Under the pieces are notes generated by a model. It was not told the origin of the DNA and made no database searches. It was given only the letters and a program-made list of their open reading frames with translations. A DNA stretch of 9,860 nucleotides from Desulfobacterales bacterium CG23_combo_of_CG06-09_8_20_14_all_52_9 (GTDB lineage Bacteria; Desulfobacterota; Desulfobacteria; Desulfobacterales; UBA2156). Where the stretch lies: assembly GCA_002771315.1 (NCBI GenBank), contig PCSF01000139.1, positions 4,293-14,152 of the forward strand. The letters are read 5' to 3'. Shown here in pieces: positions 1 to 6,387 of the stretch. Made by a program: the position numbers and the translations under genes. How positions within the stretch are numbered: position 1 is the first letter of the stretch; each line of letters begins with the position of its first letter.

Positions 1-491
1 AATCCGGGTATTTGCATGGGCTCCTTTATCCCGTGCTCGACAACCACGACGGCTCCTTTTTGAAGGACACCGCTTTCATTGAGGTTTTGGAGGGCGGGGA
101 CAACGATGCCTTGATTATAGGGAGGATCCATAAAGACAAGATCGAAGGTGTCGGCAAATCCGGCCAGGCAGTGAAGGTTTCGACCGATGTCCCAGCGAAA
201 CACCCGTGATCGATCCTGCACCTTACACCGCACGATGTTTTTCCGGAGAGTCGTTACGGCACTTGGATCTGCATCTACAAAGATGGCGAACTGCGCGCCC
301 CGGCTTAACGCTTCGATACCCAGGGCCCCGCTTCCGGCAAAAAGATCCAGTACCGTGGCGGACGACACTCTGTGATACAGGATATTGAAGATGGCTTCCC
401 GGACTCGGCCGGAAGTCGGTCGAATGGAATCTCCCTTCAGGGAAAACAAAGAAGTCCCCTTCAGGTCGCCTGAAAAAATGCGCAGTCCCAT
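1..491 (-). CDS. rsmD: RsmD, 16S rRNA (guanine-N2) methyltransferase, 3' end cut by window edge
   Basis: Methylates N2 of a guanine in 16S rRNA (G966 in E. coli) using S-adenosylmethionine, in the cytoplasm during 30S assembly. Reading leftward, 163 codons are open and run off base 1, so roughly 20-25 C-terminal residues of a family of about 185-190 are missing. The N-terminus MGLRIFSGDLKG fits the family opening (MRI-x-G-xxKG). RPTSGRVREAIFNIL lies at residues 24-38, the SAM-binding loop LDLFAGSGALGIEALSRGA at 48-66 and the catalytic DPPY at 122-125. The ATG at 491 was chosen because it matches the family start, but it has no clear ribosome binding site. The frame stays open upstream to a GTG at 587 that sits just after AAGGGG. 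It lies 121 bases behind ntrX on the same strand and may be cotranscribed. Family assignment is sure; the exact start is not. Confidence 0.93.
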   Translation of the reverse strand, partial: MGLRIFSGDLKGTSLFSLKGDSIRPTSGRVREAIFNILYHRVSSATVLDLFAGSGALGIEALSRGAQFAIFVDADPSAVTTLRKNIVRCKVQDRSRVFRWDIGRNLHCLAGFADTFDLVFMDPPYNQGIVVPALQNLNESGVLQKGAVVVVEHGIKEPMQIPG

Positions 492-612
492 TGACGGATT
501 TTGGGTATCAAACAGCGATACGCAGAACGACAATCGACCCGAAATGCATTCGTTGGAATCCTCTCTTTCTGCCCAATTCCCAAACACATCACCCCTTGGG
601 TCCCCGGATTAT

Positions 613-1977
613 TTATTCTATTCTCAAACTCTTGATCGTGCGCTGAAGATTGCGGGAATCCATACCGATCCGTTTGGCGGTTTTCGCAATATCCCGTCGG
701 CTTTGGAGGTATTTTTCTCGGATATATTCCCTCTCGAAGGCCCGGGTCGCTTTTTCCAGGCCGTCGATTGAGAACAGATCGGCCTCCCTGACTGCTTCGG
801 GATGCGGTAAAGGGCCAGGGTTGTATGGCCTGGGGATATCCGAAACCTCAATCTCCTCTTTCTCCACCATAATGGACAGTCGTTCGATAAGGTTTTTAAG
901 CTCCCGGACGTTTCCCGGCCAGGAATAGGCAATCAGCAGATCCAAAGCCTCTTGATGGATCCGTTTCCTGGGACTTCGACTTTCCCGGCTGAATTCGTCT
1001 AAAAAGATGTCCATGAGCAGGGGAATGTCTTCCCGACGTTCCCTCAAAGGCGGAACTTCGATCGGGATCACGTTGATTCGATAATACAGTTCCTCACGAA
1101 AGTTTCCTTTTGCTATTTCATTTTTTAGATCCTTGTTGCTGGCGGCGATCACCCGGATATTCAGGTGGAGCACTCTCCCGCTGCCGATTCTTTGAAACTG
1201 CTGCTCTTGAAGCACCCGCAGCATGGTGGCCTGGGTCTTCAAGGGCATATCTCCGATTTCGTCCAGGAAAATAGTGCCTTTATTCGCCAGCTCCAGCTTG
1301 CCGATCTTCTTCGCTGCAGAGCCGTTGACAGCTCCCTTTTCGTGTCCGAAGAGCTCACTTTCGATGATCACCTCGGGAATAGCTGCACAGTTGATGTCGA
1401 TGAGGGGTTGATCCGATCGGGGACTGAAATGGTGAATGCTCCGGGCCACCAACTCCTTTCCGGTGCCGTTCTCCCCGGTGATCAGGATCCATTTATCCGT
1501 AGCGCCCGCGGCGGCGATCTGTTTTCTTAAGTTCACGATAGAGGGACTATTCCCGTTGATGGAATGCTTTTCGATGGTCTTTTTCCTTAAGTACTTGTTT
1601 TCCTCTTCCAGCCTCTGAAAATTGAGGGCGTTATTGATCGCGACGATGACCTTATCAATGGAGAGCGGTTTTTCGATAAAATCAAAAGCCCCCAGCTTGG
1701 TCGCCTTGACCGCTGTTTCGATGGTACCATGGCCCGTGATGATAATGACCTGGATGCCCGGATTGTCCTTCTTGATCTCTTTCAAGGTTTCGATGCCGTC
1801 GATGCCCGGCATCCAGACGTCCAGAAGGACCAGGTCCGGAAAATGCACGTCGATGATTTTGAGGGCTTCGTAACCATTGATGGCGGTGAGAACCTCGAAT
1901 CCCTCATCTTCCAGCAAACCGCCGAGGCTTTGGAGGATGGAGGGTTCGTCGTCAACGATTAAAATGGAAGGGAACAT
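613..1977 (-). CDS. ntrX: NtrX-like sigma-54-type response regulator with altered GAFTGA loop
   Basis: Response regulator of 454 residues, predicted partner of the NtrY kinase encoded just upstream. The receiver domain (about 4-118) has acidic pocket D9/D10, phosphoacceptor D53, T81 and K103. The AAA+ domain (about 142-365) shows Walker A GENGTGKE at 168-175, Walker B GTIFLDE ending at D239-E240, an arginine-finger segment NFREELYYR at 292-300 and a sensor II segment WPGNVRELKN at 353-362. The C-terminal Fis-type helix-turn-helix is at about 427-452. The L1 loop that contacts sigma-54, normally GAFTGA, reads GAVNGS at 215-220. Altered loops are known in alphaproteobacterial NtrX, some of which act at sigma-70 promoters. 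The ATG at 1977 has AGGAG 11 bases upstream. The ntrY stop is 75 bases away, which supports cotranscription. An AtoC/ZraR-type label is the alternative; the NtrY neighbour favours NtrX. Confidence 0.88.
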   Translation of the reverse strand: MFPSILIVDDEPSILQSLGGLLEDEGFEVLTAINGYEALKIIDVHFPDLVLLDVWMPGIDGIETLKEIKKDNPGIQVIIITGHGTIETAVKATKLGAFDFIEKPLSIDKVIVAINNALNFQRLEEENKYLRKKTIEKHSINGNSPSIVNLRKQIAAAGATDKWILITGENGTGKELVARSIHHFSPRSDQPLIDINCAAIPEVIIESELFGHEKGAVNGSAAKKIGKLELANKGTIFLDEIGDMPLKTQATMLRVLQEQQFQRIGSGRVLHLNIRVIAASNKDLKNEIAKGNFREELYYRINVIPIEVPPLRERREDIPLLMDIFLDEFSRESRSPRKRIHQEALDLLIAYSWPGNVRELKNLIERLSIMVEKEEIEVSDIPRPYNPGPLPHPEAVREADLFSIDGLEKATRAFEREYIREKYLQSRRDIAKTAKRIGMDSRNLQRTIKSLRIE

Positions 1978-2052
1978 GGGGTTGTCGACTCCTGTTGTAT
2001 GGTTGCTGATGATGTCGCCGATTTCGCGTTTCTTTTTTTGAGAATAAACGGG

Positions 2053-4287
2053 CTATGCCGGGAGTTCAATAATAAATTTTGCCCCTCCGACGGGATTGTC
2101 CTGCACCCGGATCAAACCATTGTGCTCATCGATGATGGCGCTCACAATGGTGAGCCCCAGGCCCATCCCGCTCGTTTTGGTAGAGAATTTCGGCTCGAAA
2201 AGCCTTGTTTTATCTGCATCCGGGATCCCCTCCCCACTGTCGGTAATTTCGATGCGGACCCGCTTCAAGATAGGGTCGTAGGCTACGGCGATATGGATGT
2301 AACCGGTCTCCTTGATGGCATAGATGGCATTTTCGACCAGGTTGATGAGGGCTTGCTTAATCTGCTGGCGGTCGAGGTTCATCTGAGGGATGGCATCGCT
2401 TACCTGGATTTGAAAATCGATGTTCCGATATTCTTCTTTATAAAGGGAGACCGTTTCCTCGATGATGGGAATCAGTGCGTTGGGTTTGGGATTGGCAACG
2501 GGAAACCGCGCAAAAGTCGAAAACTCATCGACCAGATTCCGGATCACTTCCACATGCTCGGCAATGGTACGGGTGCACTCCTCGAAAACCGGATCCTGAA
2601 TCTGATTTAAAAACTTTCGTTTCAGTCGCTGGGCGGAAAGGGCGATGGGGGTGAGGGGATTTTTGACTTCGTGGGCGATGCGACGGGCGACTTCCCGCCA
2701 GGCTGCCATGCGCTGCGCCTTTTCCAGTTCCGTGAGATCATCAAAAACCATCACCAGCCCCATGTGTTGATTTCGGTCGTCCTTCAGTGCGTTGATATGG
2801 ATTAAAAAGCTTCTCGGCCTGCCTGCCACCGTCATTCTCAAAGGTAATTCCACCGCGCTCTTACTTGAAACCGATAGGCTTTCCATGATATCATCGGCAA
2901 TGTTTAAATGCTTCTGGTCGATCAAATCTTTATAACTGTGGTTCACGATTTGGGTGGGAGTGAAGTTCAACATCTTTTCCGCGGATTTGTTGATGGTGGT
3001 GATACATCCCTCGGCATCCAGGGTGATTACGCCGGCAGAAACATTCCTGAGTACGATCTCCATGTATTGCCGCTTTTCTTCGATTTCGACGTTCTGCTCT
3101 TTGAGCATCCGGGCGGATTGTTCCAGCTGCTCACGGCTGACATTCAAGTCCTGAGTCATTTTATTGAATGAATCCACTAGGATGCCGATTTCATCGTCGG
3201 CAGGGAGGCCGATGCGAACATTGAGGTCCCCTTCCGCCACCCGACGGGTTCCTTCGGCCAGCTCCATGATGGGAATCGTGATGGATTTTGCCTGATAAAA
3301 CCCAAACCAGATGGCGCAAAACATCACTAGAAGCGCCACGATGGAAAGGGTGATGTAATAGGTGATCTGGATCGGCCTTTTCAGCAGTGTCCTCTGACGA
3401 TATTCCTCAAATCCCTTCGAAATGGAGGCCAGGTTTTCGGAAAGCTCCTCGGAAAGCAGAACCGACAGAACGATGAATCCTTCCGAAGATTCATTTTTTT
3501 CTCCATAAGGGATGCTTCCGATGGTCCTTACCAGTTCTCCCTGGGGGAGCGTCTCGATGAAGGAGTGAACACCTTCGGACCCCCTGTCTTTTTGCAGGTT
3601 GTCGGCAGATACAACCTTCAGGGGTATCATTTCCAAGGCCTGGGATATGGCATAGGTGAGCCGTTTCGAATTGGCGCTGTAGAGCTCTATGGCCGGGATG
3701 TTGAACTCCCGCTGAACCACCTGGGCATACTTGTCCAAAGCCTCGGCCTTCTTCGGGTCTAACAGCTTTTTTGAGGCAATCTGGTAGGCAATCCGTTCAA
3801 CAAAATAGCGATTGTTTTCTTCCACATGATTATAGATCTGACGGCCCACAAGCAGAGAATTTTCAAGGGCCTGTTCCACCGGAACATTGAACCAGAACTC
3901 GATACTGGTGGTAATAAAATTGATGGAGAAGATAAAGAGGACGATGGTGGGCATGAGGGACAGCATAATAAATGCGAGCACGAGGCGGGTGCGCAGTCTG
4001 GCGCCGATGACCTTTTTTTTTCGGTCATAAAGGAGCTTAACCAGGTTTCTCAATACCAGAAAAATCAGCAATATCAGTAAGAGAAAATTAATATTGATCA
4101 GGATGAACATGAGGGTGGTGTTGGAGATGGGAAACGCCGAACCGAACTGGATCACCTTGGTTTCTGCGTATGTGAGAAGGGAAACAACCGCAGGGATGAC
4201 CAGGATGAGGGCGATCTCTCTTTTACGCTTCCGCCGCTCTTTTTCAGGCAGTGTCGCGAAGGATTTTGTGAACCGGTTCAAGCGCAT
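2053..4287 (-). CDS. ntrY: NtrY-family membrane sensor histidine kinase
   Basis: Inner-membrane histidine kinase of 744 residues that should phosphorylate the adjacent NtrX. A basic N-terminus (15-24) is followed by three membrane segments at about 25-41, 58-80 and 102-124, then a periplasmic region of about 180 residues, then a fourth membrane segment at about 308-332. This topology is typical of NtrY. HAMP follows at about 333-385 (GDLNVRIGL at 353-361), then a coiled-coil-like linker, a PAS domain at about 408-518, and HisKA with H539 in RRIAHEVKNPLTPI. The ATPase domain shows N-box NLVENA (649-654), G1 DSGEGIP (683-689) and G2 GMGLGL (707-712). Catalytic motifs are complete. The ATG at 4287 has only a weak AGAG ahead of it. 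A run of nine A's on the coding strand (plus 4013-4021) encodes K90-K92. The signal sensed cannot be read from the sequence. Confidence 0.95.
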   Translation of the reverse strand: MRLNRFTKSFATLPEKERRKRKREIALILVIPAVVSLLTYAETKVIQFGSAFPISNTTLMFILININFLLLILLIFLVLRNLVKLLYDRKKKVIGARLRTRLVLAFIMLSLMPTIVLFIFSINFITTSIEFWFNVPVEQALENSLLVGRQIYNHVEENNRYFVERIAYQIASKKLLDPKKAEALDKYAQVVQREFNIPAIELYSANSKRLTYAISQALEMIPLKVVSADNLQKDRGSEGVHSFIETLPQGELVRTIGSIPYGEKNESSEGFIVLSVLLSEELSENLASISKGFEEYRQRTLLKRPIQITYYITLSIVALLVMFCAIWFGFYQAKSITIPIMELAEGTRRVAEGDLNVRIGLPADDEIGILVDSFNKMTQDLNVSREQLEQSARMLKEQNVEIEEKRQYMEIVLRNVSAGVITLDAEGCITTINKSAEKMLNFTPTQIVNHSYKDLIDQKHLNIADDIMESLSVSSKSAVELPLRMTVAGRPRSFLIHINALKDDRNQHMGLVMVFDDLTELEKAQRMAAWREVARRIAHEVKNPLTPIALSAQRLKRKFLNQIQDPVFEECTRTIAEHVEVIRNLVDEFSTFARFPVANPKPNALIPIIEETVSLYKEEYRNIDFQIQVSDAIPQMNLDRQQIKQALINLVENAIYAIKETGYIHIAVAYDPILKRVRIEITDSGEGIPDADKTRLFEPKFSTKTSGMGLGLTIVSAIIDEHNGLIRVQDNPVGGAKFIIELPA

Positions 4288-4345
4288 GGTTTACTCTGTT
4301 GTTGCAAGCCATGCCTAAACGTATTCGAATATCCTGTTATCATTC

Positions 4346-4486
4346 TTATTTTATATACCTTGTCATGTTTTTTATGCAACTGCAGGGTTTACATTCGGCA
4401 TTCCGGCCATGGAAGGCCGTATGCGGCATTTTTGTTTTCCGCACCTGGGCCTGGAATCGATATTGAAACCATTTCAACGAGCGCAT
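4346..4486 (-). CDS. Doubtful small ORF, 46 residues, basic, CxxCxC motif
   Basis: Not recognised. In the gap between DUF4390 and ntrY, an ATG at 4486 follows GGGAG by 6 bases and opens 46 codons ending in TAA. The peptide starts MRSLKWFQYRF, is rich in Lys and Arg, and carries CKPCSC near its C-terminus, a spacing sometimes seen in metal-binding peptides. The frame is also open upstream to a TTG at 4549. Against it, the candidate ntrY promoter lies over its last codons, no family was recognised, and an open frame of this size is expected by chance. Kept only because start, ribosome site and direction agree with the operon. Confidence 0.18.
   Translation of the reverse strand: MRSLKWFQYRFQAQVRKTKMPHTAFHGRNAECKPCSCIKNMTRYIK
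4350..4379 (-). promoter_or_regulatory. Candidate sigma-70-type promoter for ntrY
   Basis: Reading leftward, TTGCAT (4379-4374) and TATAAA (4355-4350) are separated by 18 bases inside an AT-rich patch, about 62 bases ahead of the ntrY ATG. An alternative -10, ATATAA, gives 17-base spacing. If real, ntrYX can be expressed apart from lpxC and DUF4390. It was matched by eye, and AT-rich sequence makes chance matches common. Confidence 0.35.
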
Positions 4487-4529
4487 TCCCTGCTCCCGGT
4501 AACGGGAATATTTACAATCGATGATCCTA

Positions 4530-4551
4530 GATTGAAAAAAGTCTTTCAATC
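4530..4551. repeat. Perfect 8-bp inverted repeat after the DUF4390 gene
   Basis: GATTGAAA (4530-4537) and TTTCAATC (4544-4551) are exact inverted copies around a 6-base loop, starting 5 bases beyond the DUF4390 stop codon. The stem is AT-rich and has no U-run after it in the leftward direction, so it is a poor Rho-independent terminator. It could be an mRNA-stabilising hairpin, a processing site or a binding site for a dimeric regulator. Confidence 0.45.
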
Positions 4552-4556
4552 AGCGG

Positions 4557-5147
4557 TCAATAGATAAAATCCGTCGTATACCAGTCGGTCTCGAAGTCCC
4601 AGAGGGCGACGAAAAACAGCACGTAATGAAGATAGAAAGGAAGCGTGCGCTTGCTAAGCTCCGCTTTGGCCTGGATCTGATATTGCCGACCTTTTTCGAG
4701 GCGATTCAACTCAACGATTTTCAAGCTGTCGATTTCGGTCATCAGTTTCTGGGCCTCCAGGAAGGACCGGGTCTTTTGAGGCGAGGCGCTTTCCCAGGAT
4801 CGATTCACGACAAATTCCTTCTTAAGGGGATTGTATCGTATGGTGTGGGTAACCTTCAACTCAGCGATTTCCTTATCTAACCAGAAGGTGCGATACTGAT
4901 ATAAATGGATGAAAAACGAAAAGGTCGCCGGCACGCCGCTGAGGATGGCGCTTTTCATGTTGTCCGGAAAGGCGCCTTCCACACGCAAATAAATGAGCAG
5001 ATCGTCCCGGGTGTTGGTGACGATGATATGGGTGAGCCTCGCCTCCTGGGAAAAAACCGGACTTTGCATCAACAGCAAAACAGATAAGAAACAAAACACC
5101 TTTAATAAATTCCGCAGCAAGCGCGCGGTAAAACTCAATCCCCTCAA
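4557..5147 (-). CDS. DUF4390 family predicted exported protein
   Basis: Family of unknown function, recognised from the core FSFFIHLYQYRTFWLDKEIA followed by HTIRYNPLKKEF. With the TTG start at 5147 the product is 196 residues. It opens with a signal-peptide-like segment: Arg-bearing start, hydrophobic core VFCFLSVLLLMQ, then SPVFSQEA as a likely cleavage region. The remainder, about 165 residues, would lie in the periplasm or be anchored at the membrane; no lipobox Cys is evident. The TTG was preferred because GGAGAGG sits 7 bases upstream and because it places the signal peptide at the N-terminus. A GTG at 5225 would add 26 residues and has no ribosome site. DUF4390 genes are, as I recall, often found next to ntrYX in Desulfobacterota, which fits a role in the same envelope or signalling process. 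The biochemical role is unknown. Confidence 0.87.
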   Translation of the reverse strand: MRGLSFTARLLRNLLKVFCFLSVLLLMQSPVFSQEARLTHIIVTNTRDDLLIYLRVEGAFPDNMKSAILSGVPATFSFFIHLYQYRTFWLDKEIAELKVTHTIRYNPLKKEFVVNRSWESASPQKTRSFLEAQKLMTEIDSLKIVELNRLEKGRQYQIQAKAELSKRTLPFYLHYVLFFVALWDFETDWYTTDFIY

Positions 5148-5154
5148 AAGAACA

Positions 5155-5161
5155 CCTCTCC
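5155..5161 (-). promoter_or_regulatory. Ribosome binding site deciding the TTG start of DUF4390
   Basis: GGAGAGG lies 7 bases before the TTG at 5147, while the upstream GTG at 5225 has no comparable site. It supports the shorter protein with an N-terminal signal peptide. Confidence 0.6.
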
Positions 5162-5253
5162 GTGAAAACGTCGGTCGGATCAACGGTATCGTAAGGTAAC
5201 AAGGACCTTCATTCGGATCCGGCACACCGCATGTAGCTTACCGAACTAACCGA

Positions 5254-5282
5254 TCCATACCGGATGTACGTTGAAATCGCAA
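5254..5282 (-). promoter_or_regulatory. Candidate sigma-70-type promoter ahead of DUF4390
   Basis: Reading leftward, TTGCGA (5282-5277) is followed after 17 bases by TATGGA (5259-5254). The -10 hexamer and next base (TATGGAT) are identical to those of the candidate lpxC promoter. Transcription would start near 5247, leaving about 100 bases of leader before the TTG start. It may serve DUF4390-ntrYX independently of lpxC. Matched by eye only. Confidence 0.3.
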
Positions 5283-5307
5283 GAATTTTTGGGCCATGGA
5301 GAGGGAA

Positions 5308-6177
5308 TCAGGGCCTTTGAACGAAACAAGTTTCCCATGAATCCCGCCTCTTGAAGAACTCTTTGAGAAAGGCGTGGTTGAGTGCGTGACCCGATTTAGA
5401 GACCTTCAGATGCCCAAGGATGGGCATTCCCAAAAGGGAAAAATCTCCCAAACAATCCAGGATCTTGTGTCGGACAAATTCGTTTTCCCAGCGAAGTCCG
5501 TCTTTGTTTAGGATCCGATCCGAGTCGATGACGATGGCGTTTTCCAAAGAAGCACCCTTGGCAAAGCCATACAGTTGAAGGTATTCGAACTCTTGGAGAA
5601 ACCCATATGTTCTGGCTTGAGCAATCTCTTGCCCGAATCCCTTCTCGGTCAAAACCAGGGAAAAAGATTGGGATTGAATGACCGGATGGTCATAATGAAT
5701 ATGGCACGAGATTCGAAATTCCGGGTACGGATGCAGGGCCACCGTTTTTCCGTTTTCGGAAAGCTCAATGGGCTTTTTGATCACAAAAAAACATTTGGGG
5801 CTGTCTTGCTCTTGAATCCCTGCTTCCAGGATAGACGCCGTGAAAGGGCCGGCGCTTCCATCCATTATGGGGATCTCGTAAGCATCAAGTTCCACCAGGG
5901 CATTGTCGATGGACAGGCCGGCGAAACTGGCCATCAAATGCTCGATGGTGGAAACGATGAATCCGTCATGACCGATGACTGTGGCCATGCTGGTGTCCAC
6001 CACGCTGTTCAAATGGGCTGAAATGCAGGGGCTTTCCGGCAAGTCGATCCGCTTGAACCGGATCCCAAAATTGACCGGTGCCGGCTTGACGGTCAGACAA
6101 ACCCTTTTGCCGGAATGGACCCCGATTCCGGAACAATGAACAGGTTGGGCTACGGTTCTTTGTTTGTAAGGTATCAT
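5308..6177 (-). CDS. lpxC: LpxC, UDP-3-O-acyl-N-acetylglucosamine deacetylase
   Basis: Zinc-dependent deacetylase of the cytoplasm that carries out the committed step of lipid A synthesis, so the host makes LPS. The residues below are numbered from the GTG at 6183; subtract 2 for the ATG at 6177 chosen here. Zinc ligands by alignment to E. coli are H82 (in STIEHLMA), H239 and D243 (in VRHKILDCLGD). The catalytic base is E81, the catalytic histidine is H266 (in SGHALNH), and T192 and K240 match E. coli T191 and K239. PIMDGSAGPF at 105-114 is another family hallmark. At about 289 residues it is slightly shorter than E. coli LpxC (305), ending soon after the last motif. GGGAAG sits 5 bases before the GTG and 11 before the ATG, so the start is uncertain by two codons. 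It stands first in the leftward gene run, divergent from comM. Confidence 0.97.
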   Translation of the reverse strand: MIPYKQRTVAQPVHCSGIGVHSGKRVCLTVKPAPVNFGIRFKRIDLPESPCISAHLNSVVDTSMATVIGHDGFIVSTIEHLMASFAGLSIDNALVELDAYEIPIMDGSAGPFTASILEAGIQEQDSPKCFFVIKKPIELSENGKTVALHPYPEFRISCHIHYDHPVIQSQSFSLVLTEKGFGQEIAQARTYGFLQEFEYLQLYGFAKGASLENAIVIDSDRILNKDGLRWENEFVRHKILDCLGDFSLLGMPILGHLKVSKSGHALNHAFLKEFFKRRDSWETCFVQRP

Positions 6178-6183
6178 CAACAC

Positions 6184-6387
6184 CGTTTCTTCCCGAGCCG
6201 AGTGAAACCGGCATCGGAAAAATGGCTTTTTTATTTATTAGGTAAGCATCCATAGCAGTTACTGAAGGGCAGTTCAATACCGATCTTGAAAGTTCCCGCG
6301 TTTCGTTTGATTTCAATATCTGTTTCATAAAAAATTTGTCTCTTAAGAGGTGATCTGTTATATCCCTTGGCGGGAATTGGGATAAAT
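6184..6387. other. Divergent lpxC/comM intergenic region
   Basis: About 205 bases hold the control signals of both genes. Leftward, a candidate lpxC promoter is at 6249-6277. Rightward, no convincing promoter was found, although an AT-rich stretch at 6305-6337 is a possible place. A 10-base perfect palindrome, CTCTTAAGAG, is at 6340-6349, and AAGAGGTGAT overlaps its right half. That would be a strong ribosome site, but no start codon lies 5-10 bases after it; a TTG at 6367, in frame with comM, is about 13 bases past it. No RNA gene or repeat family was recognised. Confidence 0.5.
6249..6277 (-). promoter_or_regulatory. lpxC: Candidate sigma-70-type promoter for lpxC
   Basis: Reading leftward, TTGAAC (6277-6272) and TATGGA (6254-6249) are 17 bases apart, with TGC directly before the -10 (an extended -10, TGnTATnnn). 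It lies about 72 bases ahead of the lpxC start. This is the best promoter match in the window, but it is by eye only. Confidence 0.42.

Noticed and set aside
1999..2610. 203-codon plus-strand open frame opposite ntrY
   Set aside because: It lies antisense to the conserved kinase ATPase domain; its residues are a reflection of that coding sequence and match no family I know.
3759..4028. 89-codon minus-strand open frame within ntrY in another frame, starting at the A-run
   Set aside because: Low-complexity Ser/Pro/Cys composition and full overlap with the NtrY periplasmic region; only of interest as a possible frameshift product.
4397..4421. Imperfect GC-rich hairpin (CGGCC/GGCCG) followed by T-rich sequence on the plus strand
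   Set aside because: The T-rich side faces rightward where no gene is being transcribed; in the leftward direction it has no U-run, so it is not a usable terminator.
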